64,000 bases of DNA from Pedobacter cryoconitis (GCF_001590605.1 NZ_CP014504.1:4216001-4280000), one strand, 5' to 3'; shown: positions 50,591 through 60,263, counted from the first letter of the stretch. Notes: generated from the sequence alone by a model not told the origin. Numbers and translations: made by a program.

Positions 50591-52504
50591 TTATTTCTTA
50601 TCGTCTTTTACTTCTTCGAAGTCAACATCAGTAACGTTGTCAGCAGCATCAGCTGTTTGACCGTTTGACTGAGCACCACCTTCAGCAGGTGCACCACCGT
50701 CCTGACCAGCTTTGTACATCTCTTCAGATGCTTCATTCCAGGCTGCTTGTAACTCTTCCTGAGCTGCATCAATATCAGCGAAACTTCTTGCAGCATGTGC
50801 CGCTTGTAATTTAGCTAAACCAGCTTCAATCGGAGCTTTTTTATCAGCAGAGATTTTATCACCGAATTCTTTCAATTGTTTCTCAGTAGAGAAAATTAAA
50901 GCATCAGCACTGTTGATTTTATCAGCTTCTTCTTTAGCGATTTTATCAGCATCAGCATTTTGCTCAGCTTCTTCTCTCATTCTTTTGATTTCTTCTTCAG
51001 TTAAACCTGATGAAGCCTCAATACGAATTTTTTGCTCTTTACCAGTAGCTTTATCTTTTGCACTTACGTGTAAGATACCATTCGCATCAATGTCAAAAGC
51101 AACTTCAACCTGAGGAACACCACGTGGAGATGGAGGTATACCGTCTAAGATAAAACGGCCAATCGTACGGTTCTGAGCAGCCATTGGACGCTCACCTTGT
51201 AAGATGTGGATTTCTACCGAAGGCTGGTTATCTGCAGCTGTAGAGAAAGTTTCTGCTTTTTTAGAAGGAATAGTAGTATTCGCTTCAATTAATTTAGTCA
51301 TTACACCACCCATAGTCTCAATACCTAAAGAAAGAGGAGTTACGTCTAATAACAATACATCTTTAACCTCACCAGTTAAAACACCACCTTGAATTGCAGC
51401 ACCGATAGCTACAACCTCATCAGGGTTTACACCTTTAGAAGGATCTTTACCGAAGAATGCTTTTACTGCTTCCTGAATAGCTGGAATACGAGTAGAACCA
51501 CCTACTAAAATGATTTCATCGATATCAGAAGTTTTTAAACCAGCATTTTTCAATGCAGATTTACAAGGCTCGATAGTACGTTTGATCAAATCAGCAGCCA
51601 ATTGCTCAAATTTAGCACGGCTTAAAGTTCTAACCAAGTGTTTTGGTCCGCTTGCATCAGCAGTGATATATGGTAAGTTAACTTCTGTAGAAGTAGTGCT
51701 TGAAAGCTCAATTTTAGCTTTTTCAGCAGCTTCTTTCAAACGTTGTAATGCCATTGGATCCTGATTAAGGTCCATACCATTCTCAGTTTTGAATTCAGCA
51801 GCTAACCAGTCAATAATAATGTGGTCAAAGTCATCACCACCTAAGTGCGTATCACCGTCAGTAGATTTTACTTCAAATACACCATCACCTAATTCTAATA
51901 CAGAAACGTCATGAGTACCACCACCACAGTCAAACACAACAATTTTCATGTCTTTATGTGCTTTGTCCAAACCGTAAGCTAAAGCAGCTGCAGTTGGCTC
52001 GTTGATGATACGTTTAACTGTTAAACCAGCGATTTCACCAGCTTCTTTAGTAGCCTGACGTTGAGCATCGTTGAAATAAGCAGGAACAGTAATAACTGCT
52101 TCTGTTACTTCATGACCTAAAAAGTCTTCCGCAGTTTTTTTCATTTTTTGCAAGATCATTGCAGAAATTTCCTGTGGAGTGTATTTACGGTCATCAATTT
52201 CAACACGTGGAGTATTGTTGTCACCCTTAACAACTTTGTAAGGTACGCGGCCAGTTTCTTTAGCAACCTCAGCAAAGCTGCTGCCCATGAAACGCTTGAT
52301 TGAATAAATTGTTTTTGTTGGGTTAGTGATTGCCTGGCGTTTTGCAGAATCACCTACTTTACGTTCACCATTTTCTGCAAAAGCAACAATGGATGGCGTT
52401 GTACGTTTCCCCTCACTGTTGGCTATAACTACAGGTTCGTTACCTTCCATTACGGCTACGCAAGAGTTTGTTGTTCCTAAGTCTATACCAATAATTTTTG
52501 ACAT
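50591..52504 (-). CDS. dnaK: chaperone DnaK (Hsp70)
   Basis: A 637-residue ATP-dependent chaperone. The nucleotide-binding domain starts GIDLGTTNSCVAVM and contains VFDCGGGTHDVSVLELG and ILVGGSTRIPA. The substrate-binding domain starts at about 390 (LLLDVTPLSLGIETMGGVMT). The lid ends in a flexible Gly/Gln/Asp tail with the closing EEVKDDKK of the EEVD-like type. grpE and dnaJ are not adjacent. Upstream is a sigma-54-like promoter with paired TGTCA sites. Confidence 0.98.
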   Translation of the reverse strand: MSKIIGIDLGTTNSCVAVMEGNEPVVIANSEGKRTTPSIVAFAENGERKVGDSAKRQAITNPTKTIYSIKRFMGSSFAEVAKETGRVPYKVVKGDNNTPRVEIDDRKYTPQEISAMILQKMKKTAEDFLGHEVTEAVITVPAYFNDAQRQATKEAGEIAGLTVKRIINEPTAAALAYGLDKAHKDMKIVVFDCGGGTHDVSVLELGDGVFEVKSTDGDTHLGGDDFDHIIIDWLAAEFKTENGMDLNQDPMALQRLKEAAEKAKIELSSTTSTEVNLPYITADASGPKHLVRTLSRAKFEQLAADLIKRTIEPCKSALKNAGLKTSDIDEIILVGGSTRIPAIQEAVKAFFGKDPSKGVNPDEVVAIGAAIQGGVLTGEVKDVLLLDVTPLSLGIETMGGVMTKLIEANTTIPSKKAETFSTAADNQPSVEIHILQGERPMAAQNRTIGRFILDGIPPSPRGVPQVEVAFDIDANGILHVSAKDKATGKEQKIRIEASSGLTEEEIKRMREEAEQNADADKIAKEEADKINSADALIFSTEKQLKEFGDKISADKKAPIEAGLAKLQAAHAARSFADIDAAQEELQAAWNEASEEMYKAGQDGGAPAEGGAQSNGQTADAADNVTDVDFEEVKDDKK

Positions 52505-52555
52505 GCTATTTTATCTTTGTTTATGTTATGAATTCTTATTTCCTAATTCTATTTA

Positions 52556-52571
52556 ACAAGCAATGTGCCAA
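52556..52571 (-). promoter_or_regulatory. sigma-54-like promoter of dnaK
   Basis: On the minus strand TTGGCACATTGCTTGT matches the -24/-12 form TGGCAC-N5-TTGC with one difference. A transcript would start near 52545, giving a leader of about 40 bases. The site overlaps a perfect 12-bp dyad TGCCAATTGGCA (52567-52578). Confidence 0.5.
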
Positions 52572-52579
52572 TTGGCATT

Positions 52580-52667
52580 TGTCAGTTAAACAGGCACTGC
52601 TTTTTAGATTTTGGTTAAAATGTAAATGAAAACCTTTTACAATTCTGACAGGTTGTCATAATTGACA
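52580..52667 (-). promoter_or_regulatory. TGTCA-type activator sites upstream of dnaK
   Basis: A dyad TGTCATAATTGACA lies at 52654-52667, next to CTGACAG (52645-52651), and a further TGTCAG is at 52580-52585. All lie upstream of the sigma-54-like element, where an enhancer-binding protein would sit. Binding is inferred. Confidence 0.4.
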
Positions 52668-52688
52668 TTTTTCATGGCTGCAAATGCA

Positions 52689-53873
52689 TCAAAACTTGAC
52701 TAATGTTTCAAGATGATGATACTCAATGCCAAAATATTCTTTTATCCGTTTAATCTTCTCCAGAATCTCTTCTTTATCCACCGCTTGTTCTTTGTTTTTC
52801 ACCCCTACAACCAGTACATTTTTTGGGGTATGTGCATCTGAAATAAATTCAAATACCTTCGTCTTGTATCCAAAATATTCCAGGATCAATGCCCTGATAC
52901 CATCAGTTACCATTTCTGCCTGACGTTCTAAAAAGATACCATACTTCGTTAAAAAGTCCAGTTCATTTATAGCCTTTCCTTTTTCTATCTGTCTTCTGAT
53001 TTGCTTATGGCAGCAAGGTGCAACAACAATAAGTTCTGCATTCCCTTTGATGCCTTTATAGATTGCATCATCAGTAGCCGTATCGCAGGCATGTAAAGCA
53101 ATTAACAGGTTGATCTCTTCAGCTGCATAATCTTCTATAGTACCCTGAACAAAATCCAGTCCCTTAAAATTTGACTTCGAAGCTATTTTATTACACAGAT
53201 CCACCAGGTCCTGACGATATTCCACACCAGTTACCTGCGCTTCGATCTTTAAAACATTAACCAGGTAATCATATAAAGCAAAAGTAAGATAACCTTTACC
53301 CGATCCCATATCTACTACCTTTTTAAACTTGCCGGCAGGCAAAGTCCGGATCAGCGGATCCAATAAAGCTACATACTGATTAATCTGTTTATACTTATCC
53401 TGTGCATTCTTATAAACAGTACCTGTTGCATCAGTGATATTTAACTCCTGCAAATAATTTTTACCAGCAGGCTGAATCAATCTTTTCTTCTCTTTATCAT
53501 GAGTGAGTACAACCGGAGCTGCAGTCTTGATCAGCCTTTCTCTAACCGTGATCACACCCTTTTTATCATGTTCAACAATTACTTCTTTCTCCGTGCTAAA
53601 AAAAGTACAAATTCTAAAATCATTGCTGATAAAATGACTGATTCTGGTTAAGCCATCTTCGATCGAGAAGTTCTTTACAATATCCCTGGTTTTATTCCGG
53701 TAAGTAAAAGAAAGCATTTCTACTTTTTTAATCTTTATCCGGCGTACATATACATTCTTTAATTCCTTGTCATTGCCCTGGTAATTGCCAAGAGAAATCT
53801 TTATAAATGAATTAGCCGGGATACTGTCCGCTAACTGCTTATGGAACTCCTGAAGAATAGATTGATTGGACAT
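52689..53873 (-). CDS. class I SAM-dependent methyltransferase (Methyltransf_32 type)
   Basis: 394 residues. The N-terminal 140 residues are a Lys-rich, beta-strand-like region, possibly RNA-binding. The methyltransferase domain follows: VVDMGSGKGYLTFALYDYL (SAM motif I), VTGVEYRQDLV (motif II), LLIALHACDTATDDAI, and VVAPCCHKQIRRQIEKGK. The PCCHK motif is seen in METTL25-like and RNA-modifying relatives. The target is unknown. The gene ends 185 bases before dnaK's start, on the same strand. Confidence 0.8.
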   Translation of the reverse strand: MSNQSILQEFHKQLADSIPANSFIKISLGNYQGNDKELKNVYVRRIKIKKVEMLSFTYRNKTRDIVKNFSIEDGLTRISHFISNDFRICTFFSTEKEVIVEHDKKGVITVRERLIKTAAPVVLTHDKEKKRLIQPAGKNYLQELNITDATGTVYKNAQDKYKQINQYVALLDPLIRTLPAGKFKKVVDMGSGKGYLTFALYDYLVNVLKIEAQVTGVEYRQDLVDLCNKIASKSNFKGLDFVQGTIEDYAAEEINLLIALHACDTATDDAIYKGIKGNAELIVVAPCCHKQIRRQIEKGKAINELDFLTKYGIFLERQAEMVTDGIRALILEYFGYKTKVFEFISDAHTPKNVLVVGVKNKEQAVDKEEILEKIKRIKEYFGIEYHHLETLVKF

Positions 53874-53965
53874 AAATTATAGATTTAGAGCCTATTTAAA
53901 TTTAGGCATACTTATAGTAATCACACACATATAGATGGTACATAGATCATATACATATGTAAATA

Positions 53966-54003
53966 TAAAAAGAAAAGCCCTGTCCAACTAAGAACAGGGC
54001 TTT
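53966..54003 (-). terminator. terminator of the ribosomal alpha operon
   Basis: AAAGCCCTGT (53974-53983) pairs with ACAGGGCTTT (53994-54003) around a 10-base loop. On the minus strand a TTTTCTTTTT tract follows, about 20 bases after the rplQ stop. Confidence 0.88.
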
Positions 54004-54025
54004 CTGTATTTGATGAGGAAGAATA

Positions 54026-54562
54026 TTATTCTCCTTTATCTTCTTTTGTTTCTTCAGCTGCAGGAGCCTCAACAACAGCTTCATCAGCAGCAACTTCTGC
54101 TTGAGCAGGAGCTTCAGTAGCGTCAGCTTTCTTAGTAGTAGCTTTACTTCTGCCACGACGTGTTGTTTTCTTCTCTTCAGTAGCAACTTCTTTACCGTAA
54201 ACTTCGTTGTAATCAACAAGTTCGATGAATGCCATCTCAGCATTATCACCTAAACGATTGTTTAACTTGATAATTCTGGTATAACCACCCGGACGGTTAG
54301 CAACTTTAGCAGCTATATCACGGAACAATTCAGTAACTGAATCTTTGTCCTGTAAATAACTAAAAACTGTACGACGAGAGTGTGTAGTATCGTTTTTAGA
54401 TTTAGTGATCAAAGGCTCAACATACATACGCAAAGCTTTTGCTTTTGCTAAAGTAGTAGAGATTCTTTTGTGTTTGATCAATGATGAGGCCATGTTAGCC
54501 AACATCGCTTTACGATGGGACTTAGTTCTGCCTAAGTGATTGTGTTTTTTACCGTGTCTCAT
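54026..54562 (-). CDS. rplQ: 50S ribosomal protein L17
   Basis: 178 residues. The first 115-120 residues are the L17 core (MRHGKKHNHLGRTKSHRKAMLANMA). The rest is an extension: a short basic stretch (KTTRRGRSKATTKK) followed by an acidic Ala/Glu-rich tail. E. coli L17 has 127 residues, so this is about 50 longer, which is common in Bacteroidota. Last gene of the operon. Confidence 0.97.
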   Translation of the reverse strand: MRHGKKHNHLGRTKSHRKAMLANMASSLIKHKRISTTLAKAKALRMYVEPLITKSKNDTTHSRRTVFSYLQDKDSVTELFRDIAAKVANRPGGYTRIIKLNNRLGDNAEMAFIELVDYNEVYGKEVATEEKKTTRRGRSKATTKKADATEAPAQAEVAADEAVVEAPAAEETKEDKGE

Positions 54563-54645
54563 TTTTTTTCTATTCAGTGTGCACCGTCTCTTCTGAATTA
54601 AAGAGGGAATTACACACTATTAACAATATTGTTATTTGTCTGTTG

Positions 54646-55638
54646 TTATTCTTCGTCCAGTTTGTATTTACCTAAATTCATACCGAATGATAAGCTTTTA
54701 GATTTTACTAATTCCTGGATTTCAGTTAATGATTTCTTACCGAAGTTTCTGAATTTTAACATATCAGCTACATCATAAGAAACTAAATCAGCCAATGTAC
54801 GGATATCCGCTGCTTTTAAGCAGTTTAATGCACGAACTGATAAATCAAGATCAACTAATTCAGTTTTAAGGATTTTACGCATATGTAAAATTTCCTCATC
54901 AACTTCTTTAGTTTCTTCTTTAGCCTGAGACTCTAATACTAAGTTCTCATCAGAGAACAACATGAAATGCTGAATTAGAATTTTAGCTGCTTCTTTTAAT
55001 GCTTCTTCAGGATGAATAGATCCATCAGTAGAAATATCTAAAATTAATTTTTCATAATCTGTTTTTTGTTCAACACGATAATTTTCAATCGTGTATTTTA
55101 CATTTTTCATTGGCGTAAAGATCGAATCAATCGCGATTACACCAACTACAGCATCATTAATTTTATTTTCTTCAGCCGGAACATAACCACGTCCTTTATT
55201 GATAGTTAATTCTACCTCTAAAGTAACCGATTTCTCCATATTACAAATTACGAATTCCGGATTAAGGACTTCAAAGTTGTTAGAGAACTTAGTTATATCG
55301 CCTGCTAGAAATTGATCCTGGCCATTAACTACAATAAAGACTTTTTCAGATTCACCTGAATCACCAGCTTTTTTAAAACGAACTTGTTTCAAATTAAGGA
55401 TAATTTCAGTTAAATCTTCTACAACACCTTTCATTGTAGAAAATTCATGTGATACGCCAGAAAAACGAATACTTGTAATGGCATACCCCTCTAAAGAAGA
55501 AAGTAAAATTCTTCTTAAGGCATTACCAATTGTTACACCGAAACCGGGTTCTAAAGGACGAAATTCAAATATACCATCGAAATCCGTTGATTTCTGCATG
55601 ATGACCTTATCGGGTTTCTGAAATGCTAAAATTGCCAT
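54646..55638 (-). CDS. rpoA: DNA-directed RNA polymerase subunit alpha
   Basis: 330 residues. The N-terminal domain (to about 235) assembles the polymerase (FEFRPLEPGFGVTIGNALRRILLSSLEGYA). A linker joins the C-terminal domain (about 250-320), which carries two helix-hairpin-helix units (VRALNCLKAADIRTLADLV, LKFRNFGKKSLTEI). Length and order are normal. It lies between rpsD and rplQ, as in most bacteria. Confidence 0.98.
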   Translation of the reverse strand: MAILAFQKPDKVIMQKSTDFDGIFEFRPLEPGFGVTIGNALRRILLSSLEGYAITSIRFSGVSHEFSTMKGVVEDLTEIILNLKQVRFKKAGDSGESEKVFIVVNGQDQFLAGDITKFSNNFEVLNPEFVICNMEKSVTLEVELTINKGRGYVPAEENKINDAVVGVIAIDSIFTPMKNVKYTIENYRVEQKTDYEKLILDISTDGSIHPEEALKEAAKILIQHFMLFSDENLVLESQAKEETKEVDEEILHMRKILKTELVDLDLSVRALNCLKAADIRTLADLVSYDVADMLKFRNFGKKSLTEIQELVKSKSLSFGMNLGKYKLDEE

Positions 55639-55718
55639 TTATAATGTTTTTAGATCGTTATTAAAATTATGTAACGTAAAATAGTTAAAGCCTGTATAAA
55701 AGGCTTTAACTAAATTTA

Positions 55719-56327
55719 TTACTTAGAGTACAACTCTATAATAAGGTTTTCTTTGATATTTTCTGGAATCTCGTCGCGATTCGGATAAGTTAAGAACTTA
55801 CCGCTTAATTCCGATGCATTCCAATCTAACCAATTAAACTTATTGATTACTCTTCCTGCTACTGAATTAGTGATGCTTTCAAGAGTTTTAGATTTCTCAC
55901 GAACTGCAATAACGTCACCAGCTTTCAATTGATAAGAAGGGATATTTACTACTTCACCGTTCACTGTTACGTGTTTATGGCTAACTAACTGACGAGCAGC
56001 AGAACGAGTAGTTGCAATACCTAATCTATAAACTGTATTATCTAAACGAGCTTCTAATAATTGTAATAAGTTATCACCTGTGATGCCCTGACGGGAAGAT
56101 GCTTTAGTAAACAAGTTACGGAACTGACGTTCTAATACACCATAAGTATATTTAACTTTTTGTTTCTCCATTAACTGTACTGAATATTCAGACTGTTTAC
56201 CTCTTCTTTTAGACGCACCGTGCTGTCCAGGAGGATAGTTTTTTCTATCTAATACTTTATCAGGACCAAAAATTGGTTCTCTGAATTTACGCGCGATTTT
56301 GGATTTTGGTCCTGTATATCTTGCCAT
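55719..56327 (-). CDS. rpsD: 30S ribosomal protein S4
   Basis: 202 residues. The N-terminal arm (MARYTGPKSKIARKFREPIF) has no zinc Cys cluster. The S4 RNA-binding domain is at about 94-155 (LEARLDNTVYRLGIATTRSAARQLV). It binds 16S rRNA early in assembly; in E. coli it also represses its own operon, though no such site was identified here. Confidence 0.97.
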   Translation of the reverse strand: MARYTGPKSKIARKFREPIFGPDKVLDRKNYPPGQHGASKRRGKQSEYSVQLMEKQKVKYTYGVLERQFRNLFTKASSRQGITGDNLLQLLEARLDNTVYRLGIATTRSAARQLVSHKHVTVNGEVVNIPSYQLKAGDVIAVREKSKTLESITNSVAGRVINKFNWLDWNASELSGKFLTYPNRDEIPENIKENLIIELYSK

Positions 56328-56392
56328 TTCTTTTTGTTTTAAAGTATCATACAGCCTTAAACTGTAGACTCTTAGCTTTAAAAATTAATAAA

Positions 56393-56782
56393 TTAAACTC
56401 TTCTCTTCTTAGGAGGACGACATCCATTGTGTGGAAGCGGTGTAATATCTTTGATTGAGGTTACTTCGATACCAGAGATTTGCAATGTTCTAATTGCAGA
56501 CTCACGACCTGAACCTGGACCTTTAACAAATACTTCTACTTTACGCAGACCTAAATCAAAAGCTACTTTACCACAATCAGATGCAGCTTGTCCGGCAGCG
56601 TATGGAGTGTTCTTTTTAGAACCCTTGAAGCCCATTTTACCAGCTGAAGACCATGAAATAGTTTGACCGTTATTATTTGTCAGGGTAACAATGATATTAT
56701 TAAAAGTCGCATTGATATGTGCTTGACCTACTGGTTCAATAACAACAATACGCTTTTTGGTTACTTTTTTACTCTTAGCCAT
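56393..56782 (-). CDS. rpsK: 30S ribosomal protein S11
   Basis: 129 residues, typical length. Signatures: VGQAHINATFNNIIVTLTN and the C-terminal PHNGCRPPKKRRV. It forms part of the platform near the E site. It sits between rpsM and rpsD in the usual order. Confidence 0.97.
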   Translation of the reverse strand: MAKSKKVTKKRIVVIEPVGQAHINATFNNIIVTLTNNNGQTISWSSAGKMGFKGSKKNTPYAAGQAASDCGKVAFDLGLRKVEVFVKGPGSGRESAIRTLQISGIEVTSIKDITPLPHNGCRPPKKRRV

Positions 56783-56803
56783 AATTATTATTCGTTACTA
56801 ATT

Positions 56804-57181
56804 TTATTTAGTAGCTTTTTTCTTGTTAGCAACTGTTTTTCTCTTGCCTTTACGAGTACGAGAATTGTTCTTAGTACGTTGTCCACGTACCGGTAAACCT
56901 TTTCTGTGACGTAATCCGCGGTAACAACCAATATCCATTAAACGTTTAATGTTTAACTGAACTTCAGAACGTAAAGCACCTTCTACTTTAATTCCGTCGT
57001 TAATGATTGTACGTATCGCTGATAACTCTTCATCAGACCAGTCTTGTACTTTTTTGCTAAAATCGATACCTGCCTCAGTTAATATACGCTGAGCAGTTGA
57101 TCTGCCTACACCAAAGATGTAAGTTAGTCCAATTTCGCCTCTTTTGTTTCTTGGTAAATCTATACCTGATATCCTTGCCAT
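56804..57181 (-). CDS. rpsM: 30S ribosomal protein S13
   Basis: 125 residues from the ATG at 57181 (MARISGIDLPRNKRGEIGL). An in-frame extension of 17 codons upstream lies in the rpmJ spacer and is not used in homologues. The helix-two-turn-helix region and the basic end (GQRTKNNSRTRKGKRKTV) are intact. It sits in the head of the 30S subunit at the P site. Confidence 0.97.
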   Translation of the reverse strand: MARISGIDLPRNKRGEIGLTYIFGVGRSTAQRILTEAGIDFSKKVQDWSDEELSAIRTIINDGIKVEGALRSEVQLNIKRLMDIGCYRGLRHRKGLPVRGQRTKNNSRTRKGKRKTVANKKKATK

Positions 57182-57262
57182 ATTTGTACTAAATGTTTGA
57201 TTAATTGACGACAGATTGAGTAACCTGTACATTCAATCTAATCATACCTCAATAATTTTTTC

Positions 57263-57379
57263 TTAACCTTGACGCTGCTTGTACTTAGGATTTTTCTTGT
57301 TGATTACGTAAAGTTTACCTTTACGACGAATAATCTTGCAATCAGCGCTGCGTTTTTTAATTGATGACCTAACTTTCAT
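57263..57379 (-). CDS. rpmJ: 50S ribosomal protein L36
   Basis: 38 residues: MKVRSSIKKRSADCKIIRRK, then GKLYVINKKNPKYKQRQG. It has one Cys only, not the C-C-C-H zinc set, so this is a zinc-independent (C-) form. Placed between infA and rpsM in the standard order. The start is one base from the infA stop. Confidence 0.96.
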   Translation of the reverse strand: MKVRSSIKKRSADCKIIRRKGKLYVINKKNPKYKQRQG

Positions 57380-57380
57380 T

Positions 57381-57599
57381 TTATTTATATCTATAAGTAA
57401 TCCTGCCCTTTGACAAATCGTAAGGCGACATCTCTAATTTTACTTTGTCCCCAGGTAATATCTTAATGTAGTGCATCCTCATTTTACCTGAGATATGAGC
57501 AATAATCTCGTGACCATTCTCCAGCTCAACGCGGAACATGGCATTTGATAATGCTTCTCTTATTACACCGTCTTGTTCAATCGAGGCTTGTTTAGCCAT
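57381..57599 (-). CDS. infA: translation initiation factor IF-1
   Basis: 72 residues, a single OB-fold (IEQDGVIREALSNAMFRVELENGHEIIAHISGKMR is too long a run to quote in full; key parts are NAMFRVELENGH and LPGDKV-like ILPGDKVKLEMSPYD). It binds the A site with IF-2 and IF-3. It lies between map and rpmJ. Confidence 0.97.
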   Translation of the reverse strand: MAKQASIEQDGVIREALSNAMFRVELENGHEIIAHISGKMRMHYIKILPGDKVKLEMSPYDLSKGRITYRYK

Positions 57600-57670
57600 A
57601 TAATATTGATTTTTACTTGATTAGCTGCTATTAAACAGGGTTGCAAAATTAAATAAAAATATTTAATTAT

Positions 57671-58456
57671 TTACCTTTTTTCTTTTAAAACTTCTTCAAT
57701 AAATGAAAAGGTCGATAAAACGTCTGCTTTGCCCTTTTTAACAGCAATTGTGTGCTCAAAATGTGCTGACGGTGAATTATCACGACTGGTAACAGTCCAT
57801 CCATCAGACCAAAACTTTACATTAGCAGTACCGGCGTTAATCATTGGCTCTATGGCAATTACCATTCCTTCCTCTAATTTCATCCCTGTGCCCCGTTTAC
57901 CATAGTTTGGTACTTCGGGCTTCTCATGTAATTTAACGCCAACACCATGACCAACAAGCTCTCTCACCACACCAAAACCGTTCTCCTCTGCTAAAGACTG
58001 TACCGCGAACCCTACATCACCGATACGGGATCCGACAATAGCTTTATCAATGGCACGTTTTAAACATTCCTGAGTGATATCAACCAGCTTCTGACGCTCA
58101 GGGCTAATCTCTCCGATAGAGAAAGTATAAGCCGAATCACCAAAGAAGTTGTTTTTAATAACACCACAATCGACAGAAATTAAATCGCCTTCCTGTATCA
58201 CATAATCACCTGGAAATCCATGAACAACCTGCTCATTTGGAGAAATACAAAGTGAATACGGAAATCCGTTATAGTTTAGAAATGCAGGGATTGCTCCGTT
58301 ATCTTGTATATAAGTCTCCGCGAGTTTATTTAACTGCATTGTTGTAACCCCTGGTGCAATGATCTTTGCGACTTCTGCAAGCGTCTTAGACACCAATAAT
58401 GAGCTTTCCCTGATTAGCTCAACTTCTTCGGGAGACTTATAATAAACCTTAGACAT
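57671..58456 (-). CDS. map: methionine aminopeptidase, type I
   Basis: 261 residues. It removes the initiator Met from new proteins using two metal ions. Ligands: Asp in ISVDCGV and DSAYTF, His in VGHGVG, Glu in IAIEPM and the C-terminal EHTIAV. The catalytic His lies in NEQVVHGFPG. There is no N-terminal zinc-finger extension. The gene lies between secY and infA, six bases after secY. Confidence 0.97.
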   Translation of the reverse strand: MSKVYYKSPEEVELIRESSLLVSKTLAEVAKIIAPGVTTMQLNKLAETYIQDNGAIPAFLNYNGFPYSLCISPNEQVVHGFPGDYVIQEGDLISVDCGVIKNNFFGDSAYTFSIGEISPERQKLVDITQECLKRAIDKAIVGSRIGDVGFAVQSLAEENGFGVVRELVGHGVGVKLHEKPEVPNYGKRGTGMKLEEGMVIAIEPMINAGTANVKFWSDGWTVTSRDNSPSAHFEHTIAVKKGKADVLSTFSFIEEVLKEKR

Positions 58457-58462
58457 TCAATA

Positions 58463-59803
58463 TTAAATTACAGCATTGCTACTGCTTGTATTTGCAGCGG
58501 CTACACCTGTACGACCTGTTACTCTTCCTGTTTTCATTAATCCATCATAATGACGCATTAATAAATAACTTTCAATCTGCTGCAAAGTATCCAGCACAAC
58601 ACCCACTAAGATCAGCAGTGATGTACCACCATAGAAATGCGCGAATTCAGATTTGATACCGAATTTTACTGCAATCGATGGAAGGATAGCGATAATAGCT
58701 AAGAATACTGAACCTGGAAAGGTGATCTTAGAAATTACATCATCAATATAAGATGAAGTTGCCAGCCCTGGTTTGATGCCAGGAATGAAACCGCCATTTT
58801 TCTTCATATCATCAGACATCTGTACCGGATTAACAGTAATCGCAGTATAGAAGAATGTGAAAGCAATGATTAAAAATGCAAACGTTAAGCTGTAAGCCAG
58901 TGAAGTAGGATCACTAAACTGGATTAACCAGGTATTCTGCAATTTAGGAAAGAACTGGGTTACTGTGGTTGGGATAAACATCAATGCCTGAGCAAAGATG
59001 ATTGGCATTACACCAGCAGCATTCACTTTCAATGGAATATATTGTCTTACGCCACCGAATTGTCTGTTACCAACAATACGTTTTGCATATTGAACAGGAA
59101 CCTTACGGACACCCTGAACAATAAGGATAGTAAACATTACCACAGCAAACAATGCAACGATTTCCAGAACAAGCGCGATTAAGCCACCATCTCCAACAAA
59201 TCTTGAACTGATCTCCTGTTGTAAAGCTATCGGAAGACGTGCGATAATACCAACCATAATGATTAGTGAAATACCATTTCCTATACCTTTATCAGTAATT
59301 TTCTCCCCTAACCACATCACAAACAAAGTACCGGCAGATAAAACAAATGTTGCAAGCACAAAGAATAAAGTGTGGTCAATCAGAATTGCTTCTGGTGGGA
59401 CCTGAGTCTTTACATAACCAACAGCCTGAACAGCTGTAATAGCTACAGTTAAGTAACGGGTAATCTGATTTAGTTTATTTCTGCCACTCTCTCCTTCTTT
59501 TTGCATTTTCTGGAAAGAAGGAACAGCGATACCTAATAACTGAACTACAATTGATGCAGAAATGTAAGGCATTACCCCAAGAGCAAGAACAGATACGCGG
59601 GAGAATGAACCTCCAGCAAACATATCAAGCAGACCAAGGATACCAGATTTCTGATTATCGCCTAAAGCTGTTGCATCCACACCTGGTAAAACCACGTGAG
59701 AAACGAACCTGTAGACCAAAAGAATTACGAGCGTAAATACGATACGCTCTTTTAATTCTTGAATTTTCCAAATATTACTTAAAGTAGTAAAGAGCTTCTT
59801 CAT
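58463..59803 (-). CDS. secY: preprotein translocase subunit SecY
   Basis: 446 residues with ten membrane segments, forming the protein-conducting channel. Signatures: LGVMPYISASIVVQLL (segment 2), QYAKRIVGNRQFGG in the large cytoplasmic loop, and GLATSSYIDDVISKITFPGS. It closes the spc cluster, 13 bases after rplO. Confidence 0.97.
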   Translation of the reverse strand: MKKLFTTLSNIWKIQELKERIVFTLVILLVYRFVSHVVLPGVDATALGDNQKSGILGLLDMFAGGSFSRVSVLALGVMPYISASIVVQLLGIAVPSFQKMQKEGESGRNKLNQITRYLTVAITAVQAVGYVKTQVPPEAILIDHTLFFVLATFVLSAGTLFVMWLGEKITDKGIGNGISLIIMVGIIARLPIALQQEISSRFVGDGGLIALVLEIVALFAVVMFTILIVQGVRKVPVQYAKRIVGNRQFGGVRQYIPLKVNAAGVMPIIFAQALMFIPTTVTQFFPKLQNTWLIQFSDPTSLAYSLTFAFLIIAFTFFYTAITVNPVQMSDDMKKNGGFIPGIKPGLATSSYIDDVISKITFPGSVFLAIIAILPSIAVKFGIKSEFAHFYGGTSLLILVGVVLDTLQQIESYLLMRHYDGLMKTGRVTGRTGVAAANTSSSNAVI

Positions 59804-59816
59804 TAATTATAATTAA

Positions 59817-60263
59817 TTACAATTTTTCTATTGAGCCTCCAACAGCTTCAATAGCTTTCTGTGCAGTTGCAGAAAAAGCATGTGCTTTAACTTCGATTTT
59901 AGATTTTACTTCACCACGACCCAAGATCTTGATCAGATCATTTTTGTGTGCTAAACCATGATCCTGCAAAGTAGCGAAATCAATAGTCGTTAAGCTGAAT
60001 CTTTCTGCTAAACCTTGTAATACGTCTAAGTTAACGCCTACATATTCAACACGGTTAATTGGTTTGAAACCAACCTTAGGTACACGACGTTGTAATGGCA
60101 TTTGACCACCTTCAAAACCGATTTTAGTTTTGTGACCAGAACGCGATCCAGCACCTTTATGACCACGAGTGGAAGTACCACCACGACCAGAACCAGTACC
60201 ACGACCTATTCTTTTACTATTTTTAGTAGAACCTGATGCAGGTTTTAAATTACTTAAGTTCAT
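59817..60263 (-). CDS. rplO: 50S ribosomal protein L15
   Basis: 148 residues from the ATG at 60263 (MNLSNLKPASGSTKNSKRIG); the 11-codon upstream extension is not typical of L15. The Gly/Arg-rich N-terminus (GRGTGSGRGGTSTRGHKG) contacts 23S rRNA. The globular C-terminal half is normal. Confidence 0.96.
   Translation of the reverse strand: MNLSNLKPASGSTKNSKRIGRGTGSGRGGTSTRGHKGAGSRSGHKTKIGFEGGQMPLQRRVPKVGFKPINRVEYVGVNLDVLQGLAERFSLTTIDFATLQDHGLAHKNDLIKILGRGEVKSKIEVKAHAFSATAQKAIEAVGGSIEKL

Noticed and set aside
52509..52518. TATCTTTG on the plus strand next to the dnaK start
   Set aside because: It points away from dnaK and no plus-strand gene follows.
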